From: Methanoregula boonei 6A8
GTDB taxonomy: Archaea > Halobacteriota > Methanomicrobia > Methanomicrobiales > Methanospirillaceae
NCBI RefSeq assembly: GCF_000017625.1
Contig: NC_009712.1
Location: 1,984,001-2,048,000 of the forward strand
DNA length: 64,000 nucleotides
Direction of reading: 5' to 3'
The notes under the pieces were generated by a model. That model was not told the DNA's origin. It did no database searches and saw nothing but the letters and a program-made list of their open reading frames with translations. Positions 20,519-29,294 of the stretch are shown piece by piece; the stretch's first letter is position 1; each line of letters begins with the position of its first letter. The position numbers and the translations under genes are program-made.

Positions 20519-20713
20519 GTGTTAGAGAGTTACATGGTGGTTTTATTTGGTGCGGTGATCGTTGTCCAACAGTTCATCATGTACCTGATGTACGTCAGGA
20601 TCCGTCAGCTCCTCACCGAGATCAATGCAATTGAAGGAAAGATGAAGATCACCGATACGGAAATCGACAGCCTGATCCAGAAAGTTGAGGAGTTCAAGCG
20701 TAGCAGCCTCTGA
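20519..20713 (+). CDS. small membrane protein with coiled coil
   Basis: A 64-residue protein from GTG 20519, with ATG 20534 as an alternative start. One transmembrane helix (about residues 6-24, VVLFGAVIVVQQFIMYLMYV) is followed by a charged heptad-like segment ending KVEEFKRSSL. The shape suggests a small subunit or scaffold at the membrane. I do not recognise the family. The hydrophobic-then-amphipathic pattern supports a real gene. Confidence 0.55.
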   Translation: MLESYMVVLFGAVIVVQQFIMYLMYVRIRQLLTEINAIEGKMKITDTEIDSLIQKVEEFKRSSL

Positions 20714-20797
20714 TCCCCCTTTGCACATTTTCCTTTCTGATTCTCCCGTTTTCGGATAACAAGATACATATGGGATATGTGCGAATACTATGACCGC

Positions 20798-20871
20798 GGG
20801 GCCATAGGGTAGCCTGGCCATCCTAGGAGACTGGGGGTCTTCTGACTCGCGTTCAAATCGCGATGGCCCCA
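20798..20871 (+). tRNA. tRNA-Pro (anticodon GGG)
   Basis: The acceptor GGGGCCA/TGGCCCC pairs fully, with discriminator A at 20871. The anticodon stem GGAGA/TCTTC encloses CTGGGGG, giving anticodon GGG, which reads CCC/CCU. The T-loop is GTTCAAATC. No CCA is encoded. The DUF89 gene starts 34 bases downstream. Confidence 0.93.
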
Positions 20872-20905
20872 TTTTCAATTGTTTCGTTTTTCGTGGTGAT
20901 GACCC

Positions 20906-21760
20906 GTGAAGATTACGGACTCCTGCATTGACTGCCTGATCTCGCGGGTGGCGCTCGAATGCAGGCTTGTCGGAGCTGACCCTCAAGTTACACGGCAGAC
21001 CATGGAATCGTGCCGCGATCTGCTGTTTTCCTTAAAAGATCAGCCGCTCACGCACCCGCAGATCGCAAGCAGGATCCATCTGCATGCGTACCAGCTGCTC
21101 AGTACTACAGATCCGTTCCGCGAGCTCAAAGCCCAGGGAAATGCTGAGGCGATCCGGGTCTGCAGAGAGGTCCGGCCAACATTTTCTACATTCCGGGACT
21201 TTGTGCTCGCTTCGGTGATTGGAAACATATTTGATTACGGGGTCAGGGGGCACATCGTTACGGATGATTTCTCCTCATTTTTCCGGCAGGAATTTGAAAA
21301 AGGGCTTGCAGTCGATGATACCGACCGGATCCTGCCGCTGACACAACGGGTGGTGTACCTCAGCGATAACTGCGGGGAGATCGTTTTTGACCGGCTCCTG
21401 ATCCAGTACCTGAAATCCCGCGGTGCACATGTTACGCTTGCGGTAAAAGCCCTACCGGCACTCAATGATGCGACCCTTGATGATGCACAGATGCTCGGCC
21501 TTGACCGGATCGTCGATTGCCTAACAACAAATGGCACGATCCCCGAGATCGGGCTCTCTCCTGAAGAGGCACCCCCGGAACTCAAGAGTGCGCTTTCGCA
21601 CTGCACACTGGTCATTGCAAAAGGGATGGCGAACTTTGAATCCCTTTTCGAACGCAGCGAACTGCCCCCGGTTGCGTACCTGATGGCAGCAAAATGTCAG
21701 CCTGTTGCGCAGGAGGCCGGCGTACCGGTTGGGGCAAAAATTGCAATGCTCCGCGAATAA
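20906..21760 (+). CDS. DUF89/ARMT1-like metal-dependent phosphatase
   Basis: A 284-residue DUF89 protein. The family's metal and substrate residues are visible in the motif DNCGEIVFD, the Lys in AVKALPALNDAT, and the late Asp/Asn-rich region. N-terminal cysteines CIDCL are typical of archaeal members. DUF89 enzymes hydrolyse damaged or excess sugar phosphates, but the substrate here is unknown. GTG 20906 has GGTGAT upstream. A phosphofructokinase gene follows, which fits a sugar-phosphate context. Confidence 0.85.
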   Translation: MKITDSCIDCLISRVALECRLVGADPQVTRQTMESCRDLLFSLKDQPLTHPQIASRIHLHAYQLLSTTDPFRELKAQGNAEAIRVCREVRPTFSTFRDFVLASVIGNIFDYGVRGHIVTDDFSSFFRQEFEKGLAVDDTDRILPLTQRVVYLSDNCGEIVFDRLLIQYLKSRGAHVTLAVKALPALNDATLDDAQMLGLDRIVDCLTTNGTIPEIGLSPEEAPPELKSALSHCTLVIAKGMANFESLFERSELPPVAYLMAAKCQPVAQEAGVPVGAKIAMLRE

Positions 21761-21862
21761 CCGAGCGGCTTTTCTGTACGGGCACAAACACCCGGGATCG
21801 TGCAATCATACAAAATATCATTACGTCCCTTTGCAAAATGCACATACCAGGACGGCTGACAC

Positions 21863-22918
21863 ATGGCATTCACAGGAAAAATCGGCGTGCTGACTGGTGG
21901 CGGAGACTGTCCGGGTCTCAATGCGGCGATCCGTGCGGTGGTGCGCAGCGGAATTGCACACGGGTATGAGGTAATCGGAATCCGGAACGGCTGGCAGGGT
22001 CTCATTGCCAACGATATTTTCCCGCTTTCGGATCATCTGGTTTCCGGGATTATCTCGTGGGGAGGAACAATCCTTGGTACGTCCCGTACCGATCCGGTGA
22101 AAAATCCTGACGATATCGCAGCCCTCAAACGGGCGCTGGACGAGCAGGGCATCGGAGCTCTCGTGGTGATCGGGGGCAACGGAACCCTCAGTGCAGCAAA
22201 AGAGGTGGCAGAAAAGGGCGTCCACCTTGTGGGGATCCCAAAAACCATCGATAACGATGTCTTTGGGACTGATGTCACTATCGGGTTCGATACTGCAGTA
22301 GCAATTGTGACTGAGGCGATCGACAGGCTCCACACAACCGCGGAATCCCATCACCGGATTATGATACTGGAAGTGATGGGACGCCGGTCCGGCCGGCTCG
22401 CGCTCGCGGCCGGGATGGCCGGGGGTGCCGACCAAATCCTGGTACCGGAGATCCAGGTACTCATGAATGAAGTCTGTTCGTCCCTTGAGGCACGGTCCCG
22501 GGTCGGGAAAAAATTCTCGATTGTGGTTGTGGCAGAAGGGACCCGGCACGAAGATATTGCCGGAACTGTGGTCCCGGCATGTGACAGGGATGAATGTGGC
22601 CATGAAAAGTTTGTCGGGATTGGCAATTTCCTGGGAAAGGAGCTGGAGCGGCGTCTGTCCATCGAGACCCGGGTCACGGTGCTCGGCCATGTGCAGCGCG
22701 GGGGAAGCCCAACTGCACATGACCGGATCCTTGCTACACGGCTTGGGATCGCAGCGGTAGAGCAAATCCACACGGGCAGTTTTGGCTGCATGGTCGGGAT
22801 GCAGGAGGGCCGGATCGTCCAGGTACCTCTGGAGTCCGTAGCTGGCCGGTCCCAGGGAGTCGATCCCAAGGTATACGAAGAGGCAATGAACGTGGCAGGA
22901 ATCACGGAGCACAAGTGA
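21863..22918 (+). CDS. pfkA: bacterial-type 6-phosphofructokinase
   Basis: A 351-residue PfkA-family kinase that phosphorylates fructose 6-phosphate. The N-terminal loop is GGGDCPGLN and the catalytic segment PKTIDND keeps the Asp base. At the phospho-donor site the protein reads GGNGT. The glycine favours ATP over PPi by the usual family rule, while Lys in PKTID is common in mixed-type enzymes. Asn sits where most relatives have a metal-binding Asp or Glu. Most euryarchaea with glycolysis use an ADP-dependent kinase, so this gene probably came by transfer from bacteria. Confidence 0.9.
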   Translation: MAFTGKIGVLTGGGDCPGLNAAIRAVVRSGIAHGYEVIGIRNGWQGLIANDIFPLSDHLVSGIISWGGTILGTSRTDPVKNPDDIAALKRALDEQGIGALVVIGGNGTLSAAKEVAEKGVHLVGIPKTIDNDVFGTDVTIGFDTAVAIVTEAIDRLHTTAESHHRIMILEVMGRRSGRLALAAGMAGGADQILVPEIQVLMNEVCSSLEARSRVGKKFSIVVVAEGTRHEDIAGTVVPACDRDECGHEKFVGIGNFLGKELERRLSIETRVTVLGHVQRGGSPTAHDRILATRLGIAAVEQIHTGSFGCMVGMQEGRIVQVPLESVAGRSQGVDPKVYEEAMNVAGITEHK

Positions 22919-22957
22919 ACTGAAGCAGCCCCCATATCACGTTATAATCAGCAGCAT

Positions 22958-24256
22958 TCACATGTGCAGCAGGTACGGCAGCAGGATAAGAGAGATAAGA
23001 ACCACGATCATCACGTAGCTGACAGCTCCGACCACGTAACCGGAATATTTAATGAGCCCGCGCCGGTCGAGCAGCCGATCGACGCCTTCCTTGAAGATGT
23101 ACCCCCCATCGAGCGGGATCATTGGGATTGCGTTGAAGATCCCCACGTTGATGTTGATCCATGCACACCAGAAGAGGAGGTGGATCGCGTCCCAGAATCC
23201 GGCAAACGGCACCTGGTAATACGAAGTATCAGGGGAATCAAAGGCAAGGATACGCAGGTACTGCATCCCATCGCTTGTCGTAAAGGGGACAATCAAAAAT
23301 TCGAAGAACCCTACCGGCGAGAGCATGGATCCGATCGCAGACTTGACGGTGGGTCCGTCATAGTACTCAACACCCATAAACCCGCTGGTCTGGCCGGTGT
23401 TATCACCGACAGGCCACGTGGCGAGCGTGAGCCGGTAGTCTGACGATACCCCCCCCTTTTCGGCTGTGAGAGTGATCGTATCCCCGGGTTTTGTCGTATT
23501 GAGGATCGATGCAACATCAGCCCGGCTTGCCACCGGTACCCCGTTGATCGCGGTCACCACGGCCCCTTGCGGCAGGCTGGCATTGTCAGCAGGATAGCCT
23601 TGGTAGATCCCATGGACCACCGGCTGGGTGGAAGGAACGACCAGCCCGAAAAGCAGGATCATGAGAACAAAGCAGGAAAAGCCGATCACCAGGTTATTGG
23701 TGATCCCGGCCCCAAACATCCGCACCTTGGGCATACCTTTTGTCTTTTCCAGTTCCTCCTCATCAGGTTCTACAAAGAAACCAATAGGGATGACGGCAAG
23801 CAGGACTCCCATGCCCTTGACCTTGATATTCTCTACGCGGCAGAGGATGGCATGGCCGAATTCGTGGACTACGATCGTCAAAAAGAAAGCAAACCAGACC
23901 GCAAACGTCGAGGGGACATAATCATTTATCCCCGGAAGCAGGAGAATATTCTGTGGTTCATAAATCCCGGTCGGTTCGGGCCGGACCATAAGCGTGTACC
24001 GTATGGAGAGTAAGAGCATTACGGTCATGAAGACCGAGACAATAACCACTGCAATAACGCCGACTGTGCCATAGATCCTGAAAAATGACCGCAGTGCAGT
24101 AAACCGGTCAAAGAACTGCACCCGGCGGGTCTTGATCGCCATGATCGGACCATAGAAGACAATATGATCGGTCCAGAGCCCATTCCGGTGCACGATATAC
24201 GCCACAACGGCGTAGATCGCAACCAAGGCGATCAGGATCAACAGCCAGTCCATCAT
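22958..24256 (-). CDS. M50 (site-2) family membrane metalloprotease with PDZ domain
   Basis: A 432-residue intramembrane protease. The zinc motif HEFGH is at 131-135 within a membrane helix and the second metal region is IPMIPLDGG near the C-terminus. A PDZ domain (about 205-290, GYPADNASLPQGAVVTAINGVPV) lies between. Several hydrophobic helices flank these. The family cleaves membrane-bound regulators or remnant peptides; the substrate is unknown. It stands between pfkA (convergent) and rnhB (90 bases upstream). Confidence 0.92.
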   Translation of the reverse strand: MMDWLLILIALVAIYAVVAYIVHRNGLWTDHIVFYGPIMAIKTRRVQFFDRFTALRSFFRIYGTVGVIAVVIVSVFMTVMLLLSIRYTLMVRPEPTGIYEPQNILLLPGINDYVPSTFAVWFAFFLTIVVHEFGHAILCRVENIKVKGMGVLLAVIPIGFFVEPDEEELEKTKGMPKVRMFGAGITNNLVIGFSCFVLMILLFGLVVPSTQPVVHGIYQGYPADNASLPQGAVVTAINGVPVASRADVASILNTTKPGDTITLTAEKGGVSSDYRLTLATWPVGDNTGQTSGFMGVEYYDGPTVKSAIGSMLSPVGFFEFLIVPFTTSDGMQYLRILAFDSPDTSYYQVPFAGFWDAIHLLFWCAWININVGIFNAIPMIPLDGGYIFKEGVDRLLDRRGLIKYSGYVVGAVSYVMIVVLISLILLPYLLHM

Positions 24257-24345
24257 ACCTTATGGTCTGGACAACCACATTAAGGCAATGGTGGGGACTA
24301 CAGTCCCCCGAGGTTGTTTTTGTTATCCCCTGAAAAAATCCGGCC

Positions 24346-24987
24346 CTAAAAAAAAGAAGTAAGACTGCTCTGGGTTTTTTTTGCAAGCAGGGTACTTACC
24401 GTCTTCCAGCTTTTACGGGCGATTGGAGGAGGGATCCGGTGCTCGTCAATATACGCGTTGAGATAGGCAATCGTCTCGGGATCGGAGGGATAGCCACTCC
24501 CGATCTGCCCGTATTTTTTCGCGAGCTTTGCAATTTCCCGGTCGCGGGTGACCTTTGCTACGATGCTTGCCGCGGAAACCACCGGGTAGGTACTATCCGC
24601 ATGATGCTCTGAAACGATCTCGCATGGCGAGGAAAGATATCCCCGGACGGTCTCTGCGTACCGGAATGGATTCACATCGCAGGCATCGACATACGCAATC
24701 TCCGGCGCAAGCTGGGCAATAACCACTGCGTGGGCCCGGGCAACACAGGTATTCAGGGTCATTTCGCGCCGGAATGCGTCTATTTCCGCCGCAGATATCA
24801 CTACTGTTGCAACCTTGCACTTTTTTTTGATCAGTACAAATAGACGCTCCCGTTCTGAGGGAGATAGTTGTTTGGAGTCCCGAAGTCCAAAGCCGTCGAT
24901 CATCTCTGTGGATCCTACACCCACTCCCGCGATCACCATCGGCCCCAGCACCGATCCTTTTCCGGCCTCGTCCACCCCGCAGATCAC
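24346..24987 (-). CDS. rnhB: ribonuclease HII
   Basis: A 213-residue RNase HII that nicks RNA in RNA-DNA hybrids during replication and ribonucleotide repair. The opening CGVDEAGKGSVLGPMV holds the conserved Asp-Glu-Gly block, and AYVDACDVNP and STYPVVSAASIVAKVTRD hold later active-site residues. The start appears to be GTG 24987 with almost no leader. It is divergent from trkA. Confidence 0.95.
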   Translation of the reverse strand: MICGVDEAGKGSVLGPMVIAGVGVGSTEMIDGFGLRDSKQLSPSERERLFVLIKKKCKVATVVISAAEIDAFRREMTLNTCVARAHAVVIAQLAPEIAYVDACDVNPFRYAETVRGYLSSPCEIVSEHHADSTYPVVSAASIVAKVTRDREIAKLAKKYGQIGSGYPSDPETIAYLNAYIDEHRIPPPIARKSWKTVSTLLAKKTQSSLTSFF

Positions 24988-25041
24988 ATAGAGTGATTTC
25001 TGCGCAAATTATTTCAATGGAGATGATGGTAACCGGTAGGC

Positions 25042-25710
25042 ATGTACATCATCATCGTGGGGCTTGGCGGAATCGGGCGAAGTCTGGTCAGGCAGGCGGT
25101 CGAACACGGCAACAACGTGGTTGTCATCGACCAGGACGAGGCCCGGTGCAGCGAAATCCTGGAGCACTACGATATCCTGGCAATCACCGGTAACGCCACC
25201 GACAAGTCAACACTTGAGGAAGCTGGTATCGATCGGACTGATGCATTTGTGGCCACCACAAGCGATGATGCCGTCAATCTGATGACTTGCTGGCTTGCAA
25301 AAAGATTTCATGTCCCAAACGTGGTAGCAATCGTCAACCAGCCAGCCCATTCGGAATTCTTCAAAGAGGTAGGAGTCCGGATCAGCGAGAACCCGGACGA
25401 CCTGGTGGCCTCGCGTCTCTATTACTGGACCGAGAACCCGAAACTCCAGCAGCTGGCCTCCATTCCCGGCGGATCGATCTTCGAGATCATGGCAGAAGAG
25501 AATGCTCCTATAGTGGGTCATGAGATCCGCGAGCTCAAGGTTAAGGACTTTGTCTTTATCGCGATCCGGCGGGCCGGCGGTGCGCTTATTATCCCTAGCG
25601 GCAATGTCCGGATCCAGCCCGGCGATGTCTTTACGGTTTTTACCAAAAAAGAGGCAGAGGAAGACTGCCTGCGGCTCCTCAACAAACAGTTAAAAAAATC
25701 AGCGGATTGA
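25042..25710 (+). CDS. trkA: TrkA-type potassium uptake regulatory protein
   Basis: A 222-residue cytoplasmic RCK protein. The N-terminal Rossmann domain ([16 protein letters not shown], acidic VVVIDQDEA) binds NAD(H) or ATP. The C-terminal TrkA_C domain (about 140-215) binds a ligand. It gates a Trk/Ktr membrane channel, whose gene is not adjacent. The single-copy RCK layout is usual for archaea. Its 3' end overlaps the convergent geranylgeranyl reductase gene by 12 bases. Confidence 0.92.
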
Positions 25711-26895
25711 TGCGGCAAGCGCCCCGAGTTCCACAAGCAGCTTGGGATTTGCCTTCAATAACTCTTTTATCAGTGTGAGCGTGGAGAACTCCTTGAGGTC
25801 CAGCTTCGAAACCGAATGAATGATGGTGTTGAGTTTCTCATCGGGCTGCTTAATCAGGTATTCCTTTATATGATAATTGCGCTCGATGCTCTTACCCATC
25901 TTGGAGGCCCGCCACTCCCGATCGTAGATCATCAGGGCTTTTTTCGAAAGATCCCCTTTGGCAATGCAATCCGCCGCGACCTCTGCCGCGAGTTTGCCGG
26001 TATACATTGCGTTATAGATGCCACCACCCGTGAGCGGATCCACAACCCGTGCCGCATCACCTACCAGCATCAGGTGATCAGCGACCGTGCACTCCAGAGG
26101 TCTGCAGACCGAGACACCACCTACAATACATTCGATGGTCTTGCCGTGCGGGAACTTTTGTTTCACAAACTTGTCGAGATAGTCTTTTGCCCGGTGCCCT
26201 TTGCCACTCTTCCTTCCTGAAATACCTATACCCACATTTGCAGCCCGTTTTCCTTTCGGGAAGACCCAGAGGTATCCTTCAGGGGCCACCTCGTTACCGA
26301 GATAAAAAATCGTGGCGCCGGGATTGATGTCGATATCGGTCATGACATACTGTACCGAGCTCATGATTTCGCGCACCGGTACTGTCGTGTCAATCCCGCA
26401 CCACTTGCCAAACTTTGATTCAACGCCATCAGCGGCGATCACGACATCCGCCGTGACTTTGCTGGAGCTCCCGCAATAGTCAAGCACTGCCCCCTTGAGC
26501 CTTCCCTCGCTCATAATCGGGGAAGAAGCCCGGGTCTTGACATAGACATCGGCACCGGCATCGGCCGCCTGCCAGACCAGTTCCCGGTCAAAGACCTTGC
26601 GGTCGAGAATGTACCCGACTTTCCCCCCGGCCATGGAGGATTCAAGGGTCATCTCAAAACCATCAGGGGCGACAATGCCCGCGCCGGTCATCTCCGCTGA
26701 GATCCAGCGGGGATTGGGCGGGATAAACTCGGCAAGGGCTTCTTTACCGATGCCTTCAGCACAACGGACAGGGGCACCGATCGCGGGGCGCTTTTCCACC
26801 AGGCAGACCGAGAGCCCTTTTTGTGCTGCAGTCCGTGCTGCAAGGGCCCCGGCAGGACCACCACCGATAATCAGCACATCGTACTTACTTTTCAT
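25699..26895 (-). CDS. digeranylgeranylglycerophospholipid/geranylgeranyl reductase
   Basis: A 398-residue FAD-dependent reductase that saturates the isoprenoid chains of archaeal membrane lipids. The dinucleotide motif [10 protein letters not shown] lies at the N-terminus, [11 protein letters not shown] is the lipid-site signature and [16 protein letters not shown] is the second flavin motif. The start is the ATG giving [13 protein letters not shown]; in-frame codons further upstream lie inside the ferredoxin gene. Its start overlaps the ferredoxin stop region by 11 bases. In Methanosarcina the homologous pair is known to work together. Confidence 0.93.
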
Positions 26896-27061
26896 GGACG
26901 ACCTCCAGCGCACCTAACGGACAGACCTTGGCGCAGATACCGCAGCTTGTACAGTTCTCCTCAACAGAAAGGTATGCATCGATCAGTTCCAGCGCACCTT
27001 CGGGGCAGACTGACACACAGCAACCACAATACCCGCAGATATCCCTGTGTACATTGAGCAT
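26885..27061 (-). CDS. 2[4Fe-4S] ferredoxin, electron donor to the reductase
   Basis: A 58-residue ferredoxin with two cluster motifs: [12 protein letters not shown], in which an extra Cys makes C-x2-C-x-C-C, and [12 protein letters not shown]. It starts at ATG 27061 and ends at TAA 26885. It overlaps the geranylgeranyl reductase ATG by 11 bases, so the two are translationally coupled. It most likely supplies low-potential electrons for lipid saturation, as shown for the Methanosarcina pair. Confidence 0.92.
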
Positions 27062-27207
27062 TGATCGAATATGTTGGAGGCCGGTTTCATTAATCTTTAC
27101 GCAAAAAACCGGGAAAGACGAAATGATTTCCTCCTCCAGGGTGTAACACCCATGACCAAAGACCGGGAATATCTGACCGTGGAGATATCGGGTATAGAGG
27201 ACTTATG

Positions 27208-27238
27208 TTTAAATATTATTAGTAGGAAATACTCTTCC
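27208..27238 (+). promoter_or_regulatory. glnA promoter with NrpR-type operator
   Basis: A TATA-like element (TTTAAATATT, 27208-27217) is followed by GGAA-N6-TTCC at 27225-27238. This palindrome is the published NrpR operator consensus of methanogens, which represses nitrogen genes when ammonia is plentiful. Its place just downstream of TATA, about 90 bases before the glnA ATG, fits blocking of polymerase. NrpR itself is not in this window. Confidence 0.75.
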
Positions 27239-27328
27239 TGTTGCCAGCAGATGCGCGTCCGTGGATTTCATGAGGGTTTGGGATCCGCATTCGTACGTAC
27301 ATGACTGCCGGTATGAACAGGTGACCAA

Positions 27329-28804
27329 ATGGTTCAAAAGAGCAAGGATACCACGATTCCGAGCGTTACAAAAGATCAGATCAGCTCGATCAATTCCCTT
27401 ATCAAAAAGAAGGAGATCAAGATCGTTGATTTCAAATTCAATGATCTGCCGGGCCTCTGGCAGCATTTCTCCATCCCGGCCCACGAACTTGTCAAGGAGT
27501 CCGACCCTCATGCCGGCATCTGGGCAGAAGGAATCGGGTTTGATGGTTCGTCGATTAGGGGATTCCAGAAGATCCAGGAGTCAGACATGGTCCTGTACCT
27601 GGATCCCTCAACCGCAGTCACGGATCCGGTCTGCGAGGTTCCCACGCTTTCCATCATTTGTAATGTCTTTGATCCGATAAACAAAGAGGCATATACCCGT
27701 GATCCAAGATACATTGCCCAGAAGGCGGAGCAGTACCTCAAGTCCACCGGCATTGCAGAGGAAAGTTTCTGGGGACCGGAATACGAGTTTTTCCTCTTTG
27801 ACAATGTGAGATACTCCCAGACAGTTAACGAGGGATTCTACTCGGTAGACTCAGTAGAGGGCATCTGGAACTCAGGACGCGACGAACAGCCCAACCTTGG
27901 ATACAAAATACGGCACAAGGAAGGCTATTTCCCGGTCCCGCCGCATGACTCTCTCCAGGATGTCAGGAGCCATATTATCAACAAGATGATCGAGACCGGC
28001 ATTCCGGTAGAAGTGCACCACCACGAGGTGGCAACCGCAGGACAAAATGAGATCGATATACGGTACAACTCGCTTGTCAAGCAGGCGGACAACTGCCTGA
28101 TGTACAAATACATCGTCAAGAACATGGCCCAGCAGTTCGGCATGGTTGCAACCTTCATGCCCAAGCCCCTCTTTGGCGACAACGGATCCGGCATGCACAC
28201 CCACCAGTCGATCTGGAAGGGCGGAAAGAACCTGTTCTTCGATCCGAAGGGCTACGGTATGATCAGTCAGACCGCAAAGTACTACATCGGTGGGCTCCTT
28301 AAGCACGCAAATGCGCTAATGGCCTTCTGCGCCCCGTCAACCAATTCCTACAAGCGTCTCGTGCCGGGCTACGAAGCCCCGGTCAACCTTGTGTACTCGC
28401 TCAGGAACCGGTCGGCAGCAGTCAGGATCCCGATGTACTCGGAAAACCCCAAGACGAAAAGAATTGAATTCCGTCCCCCGGACCCGACATGCAACCCGTA
28501 TCTTTCATTCTCAGCACTCCTGATGGCAGGTATTGACGGGATCAAGAAGAAGATCGACCCGGGTCAGCCGTTCGAAGGAAACACCTATGAGCTCGACGGC
28601 AAGGCAGCAAAGAAGCTCCCAACCGTTCCCGGATCGCTCGAACAGGCCATCGATGCACTGGAGGCAGACCACAAGTTCCTGCTCGAAGGTGGTGTGTTCA
28701 CGCAGGATGTTATCGAGGCTTGGATCGAGATCAAGCGTGCAGAGATCGATGCTGTCCGTCTCCGCCCCCACCCGTGGGAGTTCCAGCTCTACTTCGACGT
28801 ATAA
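27329..28804 (+). CDS. glnA: glutamine synthetase, type I
   Basis: A 491-residue GSI that makes glutamine from glutamate, ammonia and ATP. Family motifs are present: the N-terminal DLPGLWQHFSIP region, EYEFFLFD with metal-binding Glu, HHHEVATAGQNEI, NGSGMHTHQS (as DNGSGMHTHQSI) and the NRSAAVRIP substrate loop. The tail matches the short archaeal/alpha-type enzyme. ATG 27329 has AGGTGA five bases upstream. A nitrogen operator lies in the promoter, and a T-run follows the stop. Confidence 0.96.
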   Translation: MVQKSKDTTIPSVTKDQISSINSLIKKKEIKIVDFKFNDLPGLWQHFSIPAHELVKESDPHAGIWAEGIGFDGSSIRGFQKIQESDMVLYLDPSTAVTDPVCEVPTLSIICNVFDPINKEAYTRDPRYIAQKAEQYLKSTGIAEESFWGPEYEFFLFDNVRYSQTVNEGFYSVDSVEGIWNSGRDEQPNLGYKIRHKEGYFPVPPHDSLQDVRSHIINKMIETGIPVEVHHHEVATAGQNEIDIRYNSLVKQADNCLMYKYIVKNMAQQFGMVATFMPKPLFGDNGSGMHTHQSIWKGGKNLFFDPKGYGMISQTAKYYIGGLLKHANALMAFCAPSTNSYKRLVPGYEAPVNLVYSLRNRSAAVRIPMYSENPKTKRIEFRPPDPTCNPYLSFSALLMAGIDGIKKKIDPGQPFEGNTYELDGKAAKKLPTVPGSLEQAIDALEADHKFLLEGGVFTQDVIEAWIEIKRAEIDAVRLRPHPWEFQLYFDV

Positions 28805-28822
28805 TTTTCTCACCTTTTTTTA
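28805..28822 (+). terminator. poly-T terminator after glnA
   Basis: A TTTTC tract and then seven T (28815-28821) within 20 bases of the stop codon match an archaeal intrinsic terminator. Confidence 0.55.
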
Positions 28823-28974
28823 TAGGTTGCGATGTTGCGCTACTGGATTTTTAACTTAATTATCATAGTGCGCCATACCGGGCAATGCTGATTACCAGCA
28901 ACACTACAACCTTGTGCATCACGCACAGCTCTTGAAGGATGGGAGAATCCCCCGCACGACCAATACGAGGGGGA

Positions 28975-29164
28975 GAGGGTGATCCCCCCTTATAAAAAAT
29001 AAGGACCGGGGGGTGAGGGGCACCCCCCTCCCGATTGTGTGGGAAAATCGACATTTTCAGGAATGAAACTTCAGTCTGCCAAAGCACCATTTCCTTAAAG
29101 ATAAAGGGAGTGAACCACCCTCTTGTAAAAACAATGGAGGGGGGGGTAGGGGGTACCCCCCCCG
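28975..29164. repeat. two G/C-hairpin repeats in the glnA-EndoQ gap
   Basis: Two related blocks (about 28975-29033 and 29107-29164) each carry an A-rich middle and then a G-run hairpin. The first stem is GGGGGGTG/CACCCCCC (29008-29028, loop AGGGG). The second is GGGGGGGGTA/TACCCCCCCC (29139-29163, loop GGGGG). Frames that read through them are Pro/Gly low-complexity artefacts. The rest of the 490-base gap holds no gene that I can see. They may belong to a small non-autonomous repeat family. Confidence 0.6.
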
Positions 29165-29294
29165 CGTAGCACAAAAATGTGGCGGACCGGCCATGTCCTT
29201 TGCGCAGGCAGGGTACCTGGCCGGTTAAAAAAATCCCGGGCCCGACCTCACCCACATGACCAATGCCGTACGATAGAAGCGGGAAAAGAAAAAT

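Noticed and set aside
21821-22912. 363-codon reverse frame opposite pfkA
   Set aside because: The forward frame holds the phosphofructokinase motifs, and the mirror frame is an artefact.
28975-29164. Possible CRISPR array
   Set aside because: Only two diverged copies are present with no regular spacers and no cas genes nearby.
28863-29255. 130-codon reverse frame in the glnA-EndoQ gap
   Set aside because: Its Pro/Gly-rich product comes from the G/C hairpin repeats; it has no domain or ribosome site.
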